The notes: a model not told the origin generated them from the sequence alone. Counted from the stretch's first letter, positions 25,120-34,264 are shown. The stretch is DNA of 37,700 nucleotides from Halieaceae bacterium MED-G27 (GCA_002456975.1 NTKA01000017.1:1-37700); one strand, 5' to 3'. Numbers and translations: made by a program.

Positions 25120-26283
25120 CTAACCGAGAAGGCCCTGAAACCAAAGCACAAGGGCGTCAATCAGACGCGTCAACCATGAGCCAGAGGGAACATCTTCTAG
25201 CGCCACTAGGTCAGTTTCGTAAAGTAGCTCGTTGCCGCGGACAACGCGGATTGCACCAACGGCATCACCCCGAGATATCGGTGCTTCGATACGCTCCAAA
25301 ACATCGACTTCGATCTCCACCTCGGTTCGCTCCCGACTGACAGTCAGCGCAATGGACTCAAGCGCGCCCGCCACAAAGGTATCGACTTCAGCCTTCCAGA
25401 CTCGAGGCTCTGCCAAGGTCACGTCACCGGACAGGGGCCGAAGCGTTTGAAAGAACCGGAAGCCATAGTTCAACAAGCTTGCGCTCTCGCTCGCCCGCGT
25501 CCGACGCGTGGCGCTACCCAAGACTACCGAGACCAAGCGCATGTCTTCTCGCAATGCAGAGGCCACCAAGCCGTAACCGGCCTCGCTGGTGTAGCCGGTT
25601 TTTAAGCCGTCGACGCTGTCATCTGTTCTCAGCAGGGTATTGCGATTGCTTGTCGGTATGCCGTTATAGGTATACCGCTGTTCCTTGTAGAGTTTGTAGT
25701 GCTCTGGATGGTCATTGATCAGGGCTACAGACAACGTGGCCAGATCCCTCGCTGTGGTTCGATGCTCCGGATGCGGCAAGCCATGCGGGTTGCGATAGAT
25801 CGTATCGTTGAGGCCCAAACGAGCTGCAGTTTGATTCATGACATCGACAAAACTGGCTGTTGTGCCAGCGAGCGCCTTGGCGGCTGCAACCGAGGCGTCG
25901 TTACCAGACGATATAACGATACCGCGCTCCAACTCACCGAGCGTAACCGACTTACCTGGCTCAATCCACATTAACGACGAGCCGTTGAACATCGGATTTT
26001 GCGCCCAAGACTCCTCATCCACCGTAACCGGATCGTCCAAGCTCGCACGCCCAGACTCTACCTCTTCAGCCAATACATAGGAGGTCATGATCTTGGTCAG
26101 GCTCGCAGGCGGTAACGATAGATCGCTATTGTGATCAACCAACACCTCGCCCGTATTCGCATCGATTAAAAAATAAGCATCGGCTGGGAGTTTCGGCGGA
26201 GGCGGCACGATCGCCTGAGACAAGGGCGATACGACCAGACAAACTAGAACAAAAATAAAAGGGTAGATACGAGACACGTTCAA
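25120..26283 (-). CDS. dacA: D-alanyl-D-alanine carboxypeptidase (PBP5/6 type)
   Basis: The protein of about 387 residues has a signal peptide (SRIYPFIFVLVCLVVSPLSQA), then a class C low-molecular-mass PBP domain with SLTK (Ser61, Lys64), SGN (126-128) and KTG (228-230). The beta-rich domain 2 follows, and a C-terminal amphipathic helix (WLTRLIDALVLWFQGLLG) would anchor it to the inner membrane. It removes the terminal D-Ala of wall pentapeptides in the periplasm. The start is uncertain: TTG 26283 gives a normal signal peptide, GTG 26277 is possible, and ATG 26361 would overlap rlpA by 20 bp and put 26 extra residues before it. Confidence 0.93.
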   Translation of the reverse strand: MNVSRIYPFIFVLVCLVVSPLSQAIVPPPPKLPADAYFLIDANTGEVLVDHNSDLSLPPASLTKIMTSYVLAEEVESGRASLDDPVTVDEESWAQNPMFNGSSLMWIEPGKSVTLGELERGIVISSGNDASVAAAKALAGTTASFVDVMNQTAARLGLNDTIYRNPHGLPHPEHRTTARDLATLSVALINDHPEHYKLYKEQRYTYNGIPTSNRNTLLRTDDSVDGLKTGYTSEAGYGLVASALREDMRLVSVVLGSATRRTRASESASLLNYGFRFFQTLRPLSGDVTLAEPRVWKAEVDTFVAGALESIALTVSRERTEVEIEVDVLERIEAPISRGDAVGAIRVVRGNELLYETDLVALEDVPSGSWLTRLIDALVLWFQGLLG

Positions 26284-26341
26284 GGTAACCGGGATCCATA
26301 CTTTGGTGATCGAGAGTGTATCAAGAGCAGACCAACTTGGG

Positions 26342-27118
26342 TTAGGGCAAGGGCTGCGCATCTGGAAAATCGTGAGCGATTAACTGCGAACGCACCGCCT
26401 CCACTGCCTGATTGTCATCCAGCGGGCCGACTCTTACGCGGTACAGCGCGCCGTTAGGCATCGACAATTCACTAATTGTCACGAGTGAGGGGTCAGGCAG
26501 CACCTCACCGATGGCCTCCGCGAGGGCCTCTGCAGCTTCAAGCGATTGAAACGCCGCCACTTGAAGTTGACTGTATTCGCTATCGGGCCAACCCCGCCAG
26601 TCATCGGTACCCGCTAAATCGATAGCCTCGACTCGCACACGCGTGGTCCCGGCATCGGCGAAACCAAGTTTCACGGCTACGCCATAGGAAACATCTAGAA
26701 GACGCCCCTCTACAAAAGGGCCCCGGTCGTTCACTTTCACTGTCATGCTTCGATCGTTGGCAAGATTAGTGACTCGAACATAGGTGGGCAGCGGCAGTGC
26801 TTTGTGAGCCGCCGTCGCTTGGTACACATCGAATAATTCCCCGCTCGATGTCGGCCGACCCTGAAACTTCGCTCCATACCAGGACGCGACACCTTCCTCG
26901 ACGTAGCCCACCGCCGTCGGCATCACTTCATAAGTTTTGCCCCACACCTCGTAGGGCGAGTGATTTCCTCGGTCAGCGATCGGATCAGGCTTTGGCACCG
27001 CATCCACAATGAGATCGGGATCGATCGCAGGCGGCGCTGAGTCTTTGATATCGGGCGCCCGATAAGAGACACAGCTGCTCAGCAAAACGAGCAGTAACAG
27101 TGCAAGTGATGGTCTCAA
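26342..27118 (-). CDS. rlpA: Septal-ring lytic transglycosylase/lipoprotein RlpA
   Basis: The 258-residue protein has a lipoprotein signal with lipobox LSSC (Cys16). A double-psi beta-barrel domain follows (about 75-165: GVASWYGAKFQGRPTSSGE, AAHKALPLPTYVRVTN, VKVNDRGPF) with the His and Asp implicated in glycan cleavage. A C-terminal SPOR domain (about 180-258) would bind denuded septal glycan. It should act in the outer membrane/periplasm at division. The start is TTG at 27118, which overlaps the mltB stop, and the next frame-compatible starts would shorten the signal. Confidence 0.92.
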   Translation of the reverse strand: MRPSLALLLLVLLSSCVSYRAPDIKDSAPPAIDPDLIVDAVPKPDPIADRGNHSPYEVWGKTYEVMPTAVGYVEEGVASWYGAKFQGRPTSSGELFDVYQATAAHKALPLPTYVRVTNLANDRSMTVKVNDRGPFVEGRLLDVSYGVAVKLGFADAGTTRVRVEAIDLAGTDDWRGWPDSEYSQLQVAAFQSLEAAEALAEAIGEVLPDPSLVTISELSMPNGALYRVRVGPLDDNQAVEAVRSQLIAHDFPDAQPLP

Positions 27119-28119
27119 AGTCTCGCGGCTCGCAATGCCTCACTCAGTTGCAGAACGGCCATTGCGTACATTGCACTGTGGTTATAGCGAGTAATCACAT
27201 AGAAGTTGTGAAGGCCCAGCCAGTATTCATCGCCTTGCTTTCCCTCAAACGCAATCGGTGTTGCGAGCACGTCCCCAGCGATCGCTGTTTGTGGCACCAG
27301 GCCCGCTGACTGTAGCTGATCGATGGTCTTTACCGGCTTTAGACCCTGATCGAATATTGCAGCCTCTCGCCCATCAGCAAAACTTGCTTTCGCCACGACG
27401 GAGCCTCCGGATCGCCAACCATGTTTGACAAAGTAATTGGCAACACTGGCGATGGCATCGCCGGGATTAGCCCAAATGTCGATAACCTCATCGCCATCAA
27501 AATCCTTGGCATAAGCGCGGTAACTGCTGGGCATGAATTGGCCGAGACCCATGGCACCAGCGTATGAGCCTTTCATGGTATCGATCGATAAATCGGATGC
27601 CCATGCTAGCTCCAGAAATACTTCGAGCTCTTTGGTAAAAAATTTAGAGCGGCGCGGATAATCAAACGCAAGAGTGCTTAGTGCGTCGATGACCCGATAG
27701 CTACCCATAATCCGACCGTAGTAGGTCTCGACACCAATGATTGCAACGATCACTTCTGCCGGAACACCGGTTGATGCCGACACCTGATTGAGGCTCTCCT
27801 CATACTTCGACCAAAAAGCGACCCCCTCTTTGGTGCGCTGATCTGTGAGGAAAATATCTTGGTAATCTGCCCAGGGTTTACTCTTTTCAGCCGGTCGCGA
27901 AATAGCCTTGAGAATACTCTCCTGACGATTAGCGCTCGAGAGTGTTCGGCCCAACCATTCTCGGTCAACCCCGCGCGCCGCAACACGATCGATGAGCGCC
28001 TCAGCCTGTGGGTGATCGCTATAATCCGCGAGCGCAACTGGCGTTAGTAATAATGATAGCGACAGCAGTAGCGCACGCACTTTGATGCCCCGTCTTAATT
28101 TATCCACTGTGTTGATCAC
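27115..28119 (-). CDS. mltB: Lytic murein transglycosylase B (soluble form)
   Basis: The 334-residue protein has an N-terminal signal peptide ending LLTPVALA with no lipobox cysteine, so it is probably free in the periplasm, like Slt35-type or SltB1 relatives and unlike the lipoprotein MltB of E. coli. The catalytic domain has Glu131 in IIGVETYYGRIMGSY, YAGAMGLGQFMPSSYRAYA and SVANYFVKHGW. It cuts glycan strands to 1,6-anhydro ends. GTG 28119 overlaps the rodA stop (GTGA). Length fits the family. Confidence 0.94.
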   Translation of the reverse strand: MINTVDKLRRGIKVRALLLSLSLLLTPVALADYSDHPQAEALIDRVAARGVDREWLGRTLSSANRQESILKAISRPAEKSKPWADYQDIFLTDQRTKEGVAFWSKYEESLNQVSASTGVPAEVIVAIIGVETYYGRIMGSYRVIDALSTLAFDYPRRSKFFTKELEVFLELAWASDLSIDTMKGSYAGAMGLGQFMPSSYRAYAKDFDGDEVIDIWANPGDAIASVANYFVKHGWRSGGSVVAKASFADGREAAIFDQGLKPVKTIDQLQSAGLVPQTAIAGDVLATPIAFEGKQGDEYWLGLHNFYVITRYNHSAMYAMAVLQLSEALRAARL

Positions 28120-29276
28120 AAATACTCCTTTTGATCCGTCCGTGTGACGCTGCGCTCACTCGCGATCGCCATCAATATCCCGAATGACGACATGACCGAT
28201 AGCATGGCAGTACCGCCATAGCTCACCAAGGGCAGGGGCACACCCACGACCGGTAAGACTCCGGACACCATGCCCAAGTTCACCACCAATCCGAAAAAAA
28301 ACGTTATCACCAATGCCCCCGCCAACAACCTGCCAAAAGTTGAGCGCGCGGTCCATGTGATGCGAAGTCCCCTCAATAAAATAGCGGCATATAATAAAAA
28401 CAAGCCCAATACGCCCAGAAATCCGAACTCTTCCGCCAGCACTGCAATAATGAAATCAGTGTGGCCCTCAGGCAAAAACTTGAGTTGAGCCTGACTACCC
28501 TCGGTCCAACCCAGTCCACTCCAACCCCCCGAACCAATGGCCGTCTTGGACTGGATAATATTCCAACCGGCACCGAGTCGATCGGACTCTGGGTCGAACA
28601 AGGTGAGGATGCGCTGTTTTTGGTAATCCTGGAGCACAAACTGCCAGACCGGCACGATAGCGGCGATACCGGCTACGGCGCCTGCTAGGATAAAACGCCA
28701 AGGCAGGCCCGCCATGTAAATGACCGCCACGCCGCTCGCCATAACCAGCAGCGACGTTCCGAGATCCGGCTGTTGCAAAATTAATAATCCGGGGATGAAT
28801 ACCATGGCAAATGCAATCAGCAAGTGCTTTGCTGAAGGCGGCAATGGTCGTTTCGCTAACCACCAAGCCAACGCCAGTGGCATCGCCACTTTCATGATTT
28901 CAGAGGGTTGAAATCGAATAACGCCGAGACTTAACCATCGCTGAGCACCTTTTACACCGACGCCAAAAAAGGCAACGGCAATCAACAGCGCGATCGTCAC
29001 TAGAAAAATGTAAGGCGCAACACCACGATAGAACTCAACCCTGAATTGGGCCGATACCAGCAGCACTGCCCCAGCAATCAGCAAGTTTCGAATCTGCGCC
29101 GATAACATTGCATCAGACTCACCGCTCGCACTATAAAGCACCACGAGACCTGCGGCGCAAAGTACGAGCAACGGCAACAACAACCACGGATCGATATGCA
29201 GTAGCCTGAGCAGTGAGGGTCGACCCTTAAAATCGCGATCCGATCCCTGCGCAACACGCTGAAAGTCATTACTCAT
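28116..29276 (-). CDS. rodA: Rod-shape SEDS glycosyltransferase RodA
   Basis: The 386-residue inner-membrane protein has about 10 membrane helices. SEDS motifs include AQRWLSLGVIRFQPSEIMKVA, QQPDLGTSLL, and GHTDFIIAVLAEEFG with the conserved catalytic Asp. The C-terminal VLPVVGVPLPLVSYGGTAML is diagnostic for RodA/FtsW; pairing with mrdA makes it RodA. It polymerises lipid II during elongation with PBP2. It overlaps mrdA by 8 bp (ATGAGTAA) and mltB by 4 bp, so co-translation of the synthase pair is likely. Confidence 0.97.
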   Translation of the reverse strand: MSNDFQRVAQGSDRDFKGRPSLLRLLHIDPWLLLPLLVLCAAGLVVLYSASGESDAMLSAQIRNLLIAGAVLLVSAQFRVEFYRGVAPYIFLVTIALLIAVAFFGVGVKGAQRWLSLGVIRFQPSEIMKVAMPLALAWWLAKRPLPPSAKHLLIAFAMVFIPGLLILQQPDLGTSLLVMASGVAVIYMAGLPWRFILAGAVAGIAAIVPVWQFVLQDYQKQRILTLFDPESDRLGAGWNIIQSKTAIGSGGWSGLGWTEGSQAQLKFLPEGHTDFIIAVLAEEFGFLGVLGLFLLYAAILLRGLRITWTARSTFGRLLAGALVITFFFGLVVNLGMVSGVLPVVGVPLPLVSYGGTAMLSVMSSFGILMAIASERSVTRTDQKEYL

Positions 29277-31110
29277 TCTGAGCGAACCAATAGTCCATCA
29301 CTTGCCTTGCTACGGGGAACGCTGCACTGCCACCGCCACCGTTTTCAACTAATACAACCACCACTATCTTGGGATTTTCCACGGGGGCAAAGGCCGTAAA
29401 CCACCCGTGATTACGTTGATATTCTGACAATTCTTCCTCGTTGTAGACTGCATCCTGTGCAATCTCTACCACTTGAGAGGTCCCGGTTTTTGACGCCACT
29501 GAATAGCTTAAACCTCGCTTCATACCATGGGCTGTACCGCGGACATGATCAACGGTATCGACCATACCATCGATCACGGTTTGCCAATGTCCATCGGGGG
29601 CATCGACCTCTGTCAGGATCTCCGGGGCAATCGGCTCATTATTGACCGCTCTGACCACCCTCGGTCGATAGGCAACCCCTCGGTTCGCAACCACTGTCGT
29701 GGCCGCCGCTAACTGCATCGGGGTAGATAAAGAATAGCCCTGGCCGATACCTACAATAAGCGTCTCGCCGCCATACCAGCTTTCACCAAGAGCCTCTCGC
29801 TTCCAATCGGACGAGGGAATCAAGCCTGCTTTTTCACTGGGTAGGTCGATACCTGTTTTAGCTCCGAGACCGAATGACTTAAGTGCCTCAGCCATGGGAT
29901 CAATGCCCATGCGATTGGCCAAATCGTAGAAATAGACATCACAGGACTGAGCAATGGATTCCTGTAACTTCATGGTGGGCGCATGCCCGGTACCTCTTAC
30001 CCGCAGAATCCAATCGCGATACCGACGATCGTCACCTGCCAACGTATAAAAGCCCGGATCCTTCACCTCGGTATTGGCATCGATTAGCCCCAAGTTGAGA
30101 CCGGCCAAACCGAGCATAGGCTTGATGGTAGATGCCGGTGGATACTGACCCTGAATCACCCGGTTAATAAGTGGCGCATCGCGAGAGTCTCGTAGCAAGC
30201 TGTAGTCGGTATTACTAATACCATTAACGAATTTATTGGGCTCGTAACGAGGGTTTGAGAGCGCCGCCAACACACCACCGTTAGTGGCGTCCAGCGCGAC
30301 CACAGCGCCCCTGCGATCTCCCAGTGCCTTGGCCGCCACGGCCTGTAAACCAACGTCGAGATGCAATTCGAGTCGCTCCCCCGGCAGCGCCAACTCGCGG
30401 TCAATAACACCGAGCTCTGCGCCTCGTGCATCGGTCTCAACGCGACTCCGCCCCGCTCGCCCTTTTAATACCGACTCATACTGCGCTTCCAAGCCGATTT
30501 TTCCGATATGGGTTAATCCCCGATAGTCACCTTCATCGTCAGGCGCAATATCATCGACACCAATACGCCCGACATACCCCACCACATGGCCGAGAAGGTC
30601 ACCGTAGGGATAGTATCGACTAAGCGCCGATTTGATCTTCAGCCCAGGTAGCCGGTGCTTGTTGACAGCTAGCACAGCCCGTTCCTTATCGTCCAGGCGA
30701 TATTTGAGTGGCACATCGCTCAATGGCCTTCTGCGCTTCAATGCAGTGCGGAAAACCTCGAGTTCACTTCCTGATAAGTCAATTATCTGACCAACAGTCT
30801 CGAGGGTCCGATCGAGATCCTCGATTCCTTCCGGGCTTACGGTGAGAGTAAAGGACGGCTCGTTGACGGCAACCAGATTGCCCAACCGATCCTCAATGAC
30901 ACCGCGCGTAGGTGTGATCAGTCGAAAGCCGATTCGATTGCTTTCCGATTGCACCCGGTATTTTTCGTGGTGAATGACCTGAAGCGAAAAATAGCGATAG
31001 AGCAACGCTATCAGAACAATCAGCATCAAGGTACCGATGACCATGACACGGTTATGCGTCAGGCTGGTCTCCTGCTGCCAATTGCGCATTTCCGAGAGCT
31101 GTCTTGCCAT
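29269..31110 (-). CDS. mrdA: Penicillin-binding protein 2 (elongation transpeptidase)
   Basis: The 613-residue class B PBP has one membrane helix (about 22-43), then a pedestal domain with TPTRGVIEDRLGNLVA, and a transpeptidase domain with Ser327-x-x-Lys330 (PPASTIK), SCD (389-391, the PBP2 version of SxN) and KTG (541-543). It cross-links lateral wall in the periplasm with RodA. The gene lies 6 bp after rlmH and overlaps rodA. No changes in the active-site motifs are seen that would by themselves suggest beta-lactam resistance. Confidence 0.97.
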   Translation of the reverse strand: MARQLSEMRNWQQETSLTHNRVMVIGTLMLIVLIALLYRYFSLQVIHHEKYRVQSESNRIGFRLITPTRGVIEDRLGNLVAVNEPSFTLTVSPEGIEDLDRTLETVGQIIDLSGSELEVFRTALKRRRPLSDVPLKYRLDDKERAVLAVNKHRLPGLKIKSALSRYYPYGDLLGHVVGYVGRIGVDDIAPDDEGDYRGLTHIGKIGLEAQYESVLKGRAGRSRVETDARGAELGVIDRELALPGERLELHLDVGLQAVAAKALGDRRGAVVALDATNGGVLAALSNPRYEPNKFVNGISNTDYSLLRDSRDAPLINRVIQGQYPPASTIKPMLGLAGLNLGLIDANTEVKDPGFYTLAGDDRRYRDWILRVRGTGHAPTMKLQESIAQSCDVYFYDLANRMGIDPMAEALKSFGLGAKTGIDLPSEKAGLIPSSDWKREALGESWYGGETLIVGIGQGYSLSTPMQLAAATTVVANRGVAYRPRVVRAVNNEPIAPEILTEVDAPDGHWQTVIDGMVDTVDHVRGTAHGMKRGLSYSVASKTGTSQVVEIAQDAVYNEEELSEYQRNHGWFTAFAPVENPKIVVVVLVENGGGGSAAFPVARQVMDYWFAQNE

Positions 31111-31116
31111 TCTTCG

Positions 31117-31584
31117 TTATGCCCTATGGTAAGGGTGACCCACATTAATCGACCAAGCTCGATACAGCTGCTCGGACAATATCACTCGCACCAGTGGATG
31201 CGGCAAAGTAATTCTCCCCAGAGACCACCGGCTGGCGGCTTTGGCCTTGAGGGAAGGCGCGAGCCCATCGGGACCACCTATAAGAAAGACAGGCTTTGCA
31301 CCTTCCATGCGCCAATCCACGAGCGCAGCGGCAATGTCTTCGGTAGATACTGACTGACCCTCAACATCCAGCGTGATAATGGTATCGCCGGGCTTTAGAT
31401 GACGCTCGATTGCTTGTGCCTCATCGAGCATCCGCTGCGCTGCTGACTCTTTGGTTCGACGCGATTGCGCGATTTCTTGCCACTCCAGCGAATGATCTTT
31501 AGGCAGTCGTTTGCCGTACTCGGCAACCCCGGTCTGTACCCATTGCGGCATCTTGGTGCCAACAGCAAGAACTCGGATAAGCAC
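31117..31584 (-). CDS. rlmH: 23S rRNA (pseudouridine1915-N3)-methyltransferase RlmH
   Basis: The 155-residue SPOUT methyltransferase has the trefoil-knot SAM region FLIGGPDGL and the C-terminal signature HPLVRVILSEQLYRAWSI, then HPYHRA. It methylates helix 69 of 23S rRNA in 70S ribosomes. The start is GTG at 31584 (VGTKMPQWV follows within the first 20 residues, as in the family). It begins 2 bp after the rsfS stop, the usual rsfS-rlmH pair. Confidence 0.96.
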   Translation of the reverse strand: MLIRVLAVGTKMPQWVQTGVAEYGKRLPKDHSLEWQEIAQSRRTKESAAQRMLDEAQAIERHLKPGDTIITLDVEGQSVSTEDIAAALVDWRMEGAKPVFLIGGPDGLAPSLKAKAASRWSLGRITLPHPLVRVILSEQLYRAWSINVGHPYHRA

Positions 31585-31586
31585 AA

Positions 31587-31952
31587 TCAGGTCTCGGTAA
31601 GAACCTCAATCTCCGAATCGCCCGACCAAAGGCGCTCAAGGTCATAAAAACTTCGGGTCGCGGGTTGCATGACGTGAACGACAACATCACCCAAATCGAC
31701 CAAAACCCACTCTGCGGTGTTTTCACCTTCGACACCAATCGGCGGACAACCCACCCCCTTGGCCTTCAGCACAACGTTTTCAGCCAACGATTTCACGTGA
31801 CGTGCTGAGTTGCCACTCGCAACCACCAGAAAGTCCATGACACTACTCAGACCTCTCACGTCAACCAATTTGGGGTCGACTGCTTTCAAATCATCCAGGG
31901 CGTCAAGCACCAGGTCGGTCAGTTCATTATCTGTCATACCACTGTCTGTCAC
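31587..31952 (-). CDS. rsfS: Ribosomal silencing factor RsfS
   Basis: The 121-residue RsfS/Iojap protein has the family core [20 protein letters not shown], then [10 protein letters not shown], and [28 protein letters not shown]. It binds uL14 on the 50S subunit and blocks subunit joining when nutrients are scarce. The start is set at GTG 31952, with GGAG 5 bp upstream and a 1-bp overlap with the nadD stop; ATG 31937 is the alternative, shortening it by 5 residues. Confidence 0.94.
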   Translation of the reverse strand: MTDSGMTDNELTDLVLDALDDLKAVDPKLVDVRGLSSVMDFLVVASGNSARHVKSLAENVVLKAKGVGCPPIGVEGENTAEWVLVDLGDVVVHVMQPATRSFYDLERLWSGDSEIEVLTET

Positions 31953-32602
31953 TAGCGCTCCAAGGCTCCTTCACTATCGCGATAAAGTTCGTGTGACTCA
32001 ATATACTCCATTACCGTATCGGGTAAGAGTAATTTGGCAGCGCGGTCCATCAAAAAACTCGCGCGCGCGGTCGTCGATGACATGGTGATCAGCGGCAATT
32101 CCATAAATCGAACCGAGCCAGAGGTCTGAGAGGCGGGGTCACCAGCATGGCTATCGAGCCACTCTGCGACTTCATGCGGACAGTCCTCGCGGACGTGACC
32201 CGGCCGCCCAAGCACCACAAGGTGACAGTAATCGACTAATGACTGCCATCGCGACCATTGATTCAAAGTGGGCAGCAAGTCATCGCCCATGATCCAGAAA
32301 AGTGCAGCATCATCTCCGTAGTCCTCGCGCAGATCACGCATAGTGTCGACGGTGAATGATCGACCCTCACGACTGATCTCTCGGCTGTCGCACCTAAGGA
32401 GCGGCGAACCAGCAACAGCCAGTTCGACCATCGCTAAGCGATGCTCAGCCGACACCGAGTGCACATCTTTAAGTGGTGACTGATAGGCTGGGATAAAGGT
32501 AACTGAATCGAGGGTCAGTGCTTTGGCTGTTTCCACAGCGGCTTTGATGTGGCCATCGTGAATAGGATTGAAACTACCGCCAATAAATCCGTGTCTCGTC
32601 AT
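31952..32602 (-). CDS. nadD: Nicotinate-nucleotide adenylyltransferase NadD
   Basis: The 216-residue nucleotidyltransferase shows [12 protein letters not shown] with the HxGH ATP site near residues 16-19 and [12 protein letters not shown], the SSTxxR nucleotide motif, near the C-terminus. It converts nicotinate mononucleotide to deamido-NAD in NAD synthesis. ATG 32602 shares its A with the proA stop (TGATG). The order proA-nadD-rsfS-rlmH is common in pseudomonad-like bacteria; holA, which precedes nadD in enterobacteria, is not here. Confidence 0.96.
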   Translation of the reverse strand: MTRHGFIGGSFNPIHDGHIKAAVETAKALTLDSVTFIPAYQSPLKDVHSVSAEHRLAMVELAVAGSPLLRCDSREISREGRSFTVDTMRDLREDYGDDAALFWIMGDDLLPTLNQWSRWQSLVDYCHLVVLGRPGHVREDCPHEVAEWLDSHAGDPASQTSGSVRFMELPLITMSSTTARASFLMDRAAKLLLPDTVMEYIESHELYRDSEGALER

Positions 32603-33858
32603 CAGACTCGCAATTGTCCCTGACCCAGAACAACGTATTTTTGCGAGGTCAAACCCACCAACCCAACTGGACCTCTGGCATGAAGACGATCGGTTGAAAT
32701 TCCGATTTCGGCACCCAAACCGTACTCAAAGCCGTCTGCAAACCGGGTAGAGGCATTGACCATCACCGAGCTTGAATCGACACGACGCAAAAAGGTCATA
32801 GCGGCCGAGTGACAATCGGTGACAATCGCATCGGTGTGGGCTGAACCGTATTGGCTGATGTGAGCCATTGCGGCCTCTATACCGTCGACGACTCGAATCG
32901 ACACAATAGGTGCTAAATACTCCGCATACCAATCGTCCTCTGTCGCCGCGACACAACCCGCAATGTTTGCGGTCACGACACGCTCACAACCGCGAACTTC
33001 AACACCTTCAGCCTGCAAGGCGCCGATCATATCAGGTAAGCAATCAACAGCGTGCGCATCGACCAAGATCGACTCTATTGTGTTGCAGGTACCGTAGCGG
33101 TGCGTTTTGGCATTAACCGCTAACTCCACAGCCATGGCTCGATCGGCTTCTTTGTCAATATAAAGATGGCAGACGCCATCCAAGTGCTTCAGTACCGGTA
33201 CCAAGGCCTCGGCGGAGACCCGTTCGATCAAGCCTTTACCGCCACGCGGGATGACCATATCGATAACACCTTTCTGCTGCACCATCGCCGACACAGCGGC
33301 ACGGTCCGTAGTATCGATCAACGCCACCGAATCGGGATTGAGGCCGACCTTCTCTAAACCTGTAGCGATACACGCTGCGAGCAGTTGATTCGAATGTTGT
33401 GCCTCGGAGCCGCCCCTTAAAAGAACGGCGTTCCCAGACTTCAGGCAGAGACTCGCCGCATCGATAGTGACGTTGGGACGCGACTCGTAAATGATGCCGA
33501 TCAAGCCCAACGGTACGCGCATCTGTCCCACTTGAATCCCGGAGTCCATCGTTCGCATCCCCTCAATACCACCGATGGGATCGGGGAGCCCACGAACGAC
33601 TCGCAGACCCTCGAGCATTGCATTGACCCGATCATCGTTCAGAGTGAGGCGATCCACCAGCGACGCCTCCAAGCCACTCGCGGCCGCGGCGCTGACGTCG
33701 CGGTCATTGGCGTCGATTAAATCACGCCGCCGGATCTCAATGGCCTCACCGATGGCATCGAGTGCTGAGTTTCGTTGCTGGACTGAAGCAGCCGCGAGCT
33801 CTGGGGCCACTCGTTTGGCGGACTGGGCCATGCGGGATACGTGTTCGACGACAGACAA
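32602..33858 (-). CDS. proA: Glutamate-5-semialdehyde dehydrogenase ProA
   Basis: The 418-residue aldehyde-dehydrogenase-fold enzyme has GLIGIIYESRPNVTIDAASL, LRGGSEAQHSN, and the catalytic Cys in THRYGTCNTIES. It reduces gamma-glutamyl phosphate to glutamate semialdehyde in proline synthesis. The frame is open to 33921, but the start is placed at TTG 33858: GGAGGTG stands 4 bp upstream and the following SVVEHVSRMAQSAK matches ProA N-termini. It is the first gene of the reverse block and is divergent from bfd, so its promoter shares the region holding the Fur-like site. Confidence 0.96.
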   Translation of the reverse strand: MSVVEHVSRMAQSAKRVAPELAAASVQQRNSALDAIGEAIEIRRRDLIDANDRDVSAAAASGLEASLVDRLTLNDDRVNAMLEGLRVVRGLPDPIGGIEGMRTMDSGIQVGQMRVPLGLIGIIYESRPNVTIDAASLCLKSGNAVLLRGGSEAQHSNQLLAACIATGLEKVGLNPDSVALIDTTDRAAVSAMVQQKGVIDMVIPRGGKGLIERVSAEALVPVLKHLDGVCHLYIDKEADRAMAVELAVNAKTHRYGTCNTIESILVDAHAVDCLPDMIGALQAEGVEVRGCERVVTANIAGCVAATEDDWYAEYLAPIVSIRVVDGIEAAMAHISQYGSAHTDAIVTDCHSAAMTFLRRVDSSSVMVNASTRFADGFEYGLGAEIGISTDRLHARGPVGLVGLTSQKYVVLGQGQLRV

Positions 33859-33915
33859 GGGACACCTCCAATACTGAGCCGTCATTATACGCCAGCTAGC
33901 CAGCAAGAAAGTTAT

Positions 33916-33930
33916 TGACAATGATTCTCA
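33916..33930. promoter_or_regulatory. Fur-box-like site upstream of bfd
   Basis: TGACAATGATTCTCA matches the 7-1-7 Fur consensus (TGATAATGATTATCA) at 13 of 15 positions. The overlapping 19-bp window 33917-33935 matches the classic Fur box at 14 of 19. It lies 20 bp before the bfd ATG and 57 bp before the divergent proA start, so it most likely serves bfd. Confidence 0.72.
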
Positions 33931-33950
33931 ACATCATTACGTTTTGCGTT

Positions 33951-34142
33951 ATGTATGTATGTATCTGTAAAGGCGTCACCGACAACGCAATTCGCGAGCA
34001 AGTAGCGGCGGGCGCCCGCTCGCTTGCTGATGTTAGCCGCGCTACAGGGTGCTCTACGCAATGTGGAAAATGCGCATGCTTTGCGGAGTCACTGGTCAGC
34101 GAAGCAGTGACCAAAGGTGTGCAGGTACATCGCGCAGCGTAA
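33951..34142 (+). CDS. bfd: Bacterioferritin-associated ferredoxin Bfd
   Basis: The 63-residue protein holds the Bfd [2Fe-2S] cluster ligands Cys4 and Cys6 (MYVCICKGVTD), and Cys38 and Cys41 (GCSTQCGKC), with the spacing of the Pseudomonas protein. Bfd binds heme-bearing bacterioferritin and passes electrons to release stored iron in iron shortage. The frame is open from 33915, but the family start MYVCICKG indicates ATG 33951. It has a Fur-like site just upstream, as expected for an iron-starvation gene, and bfr follows after 122 bp. Confidence 0.95.
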   Translation: MYVCICKGVTDNAIREQVAAGARSLADVSRATGCSTQCGKCACFAESLVSEAVTKGVQVHRAA

Positions 34143-34161
34143 TCCACTTGCGAGTAAGTTT

Positions 34162-34180
34162 GCGAATCGTTTTCATTCTC
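34162..34180. promoter_or_regulatory. Weaker Fur-box-like site upstream of bfr
   Basis: This 19-bp window matches the classic Fur box at 12 of 19 positions, with GAAT and ATTC arms at 34164-34167 and 34175-34178. It lies 84 bp before the bfr ATG and about 50 bp upstream of a -10-like TATACT (34230-34235). That position would suit an upstream Fur site more than direct blockage of the promoter. Confidence 0.45.
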
Positions 34181-34264
34181 TTTTATTAATAAAAACAATA
34201 AGTTAGTGCCATTTTTGCTGGCAATATCCTATACTGCCTACAACGAAAAACACGAGATAGAGAC

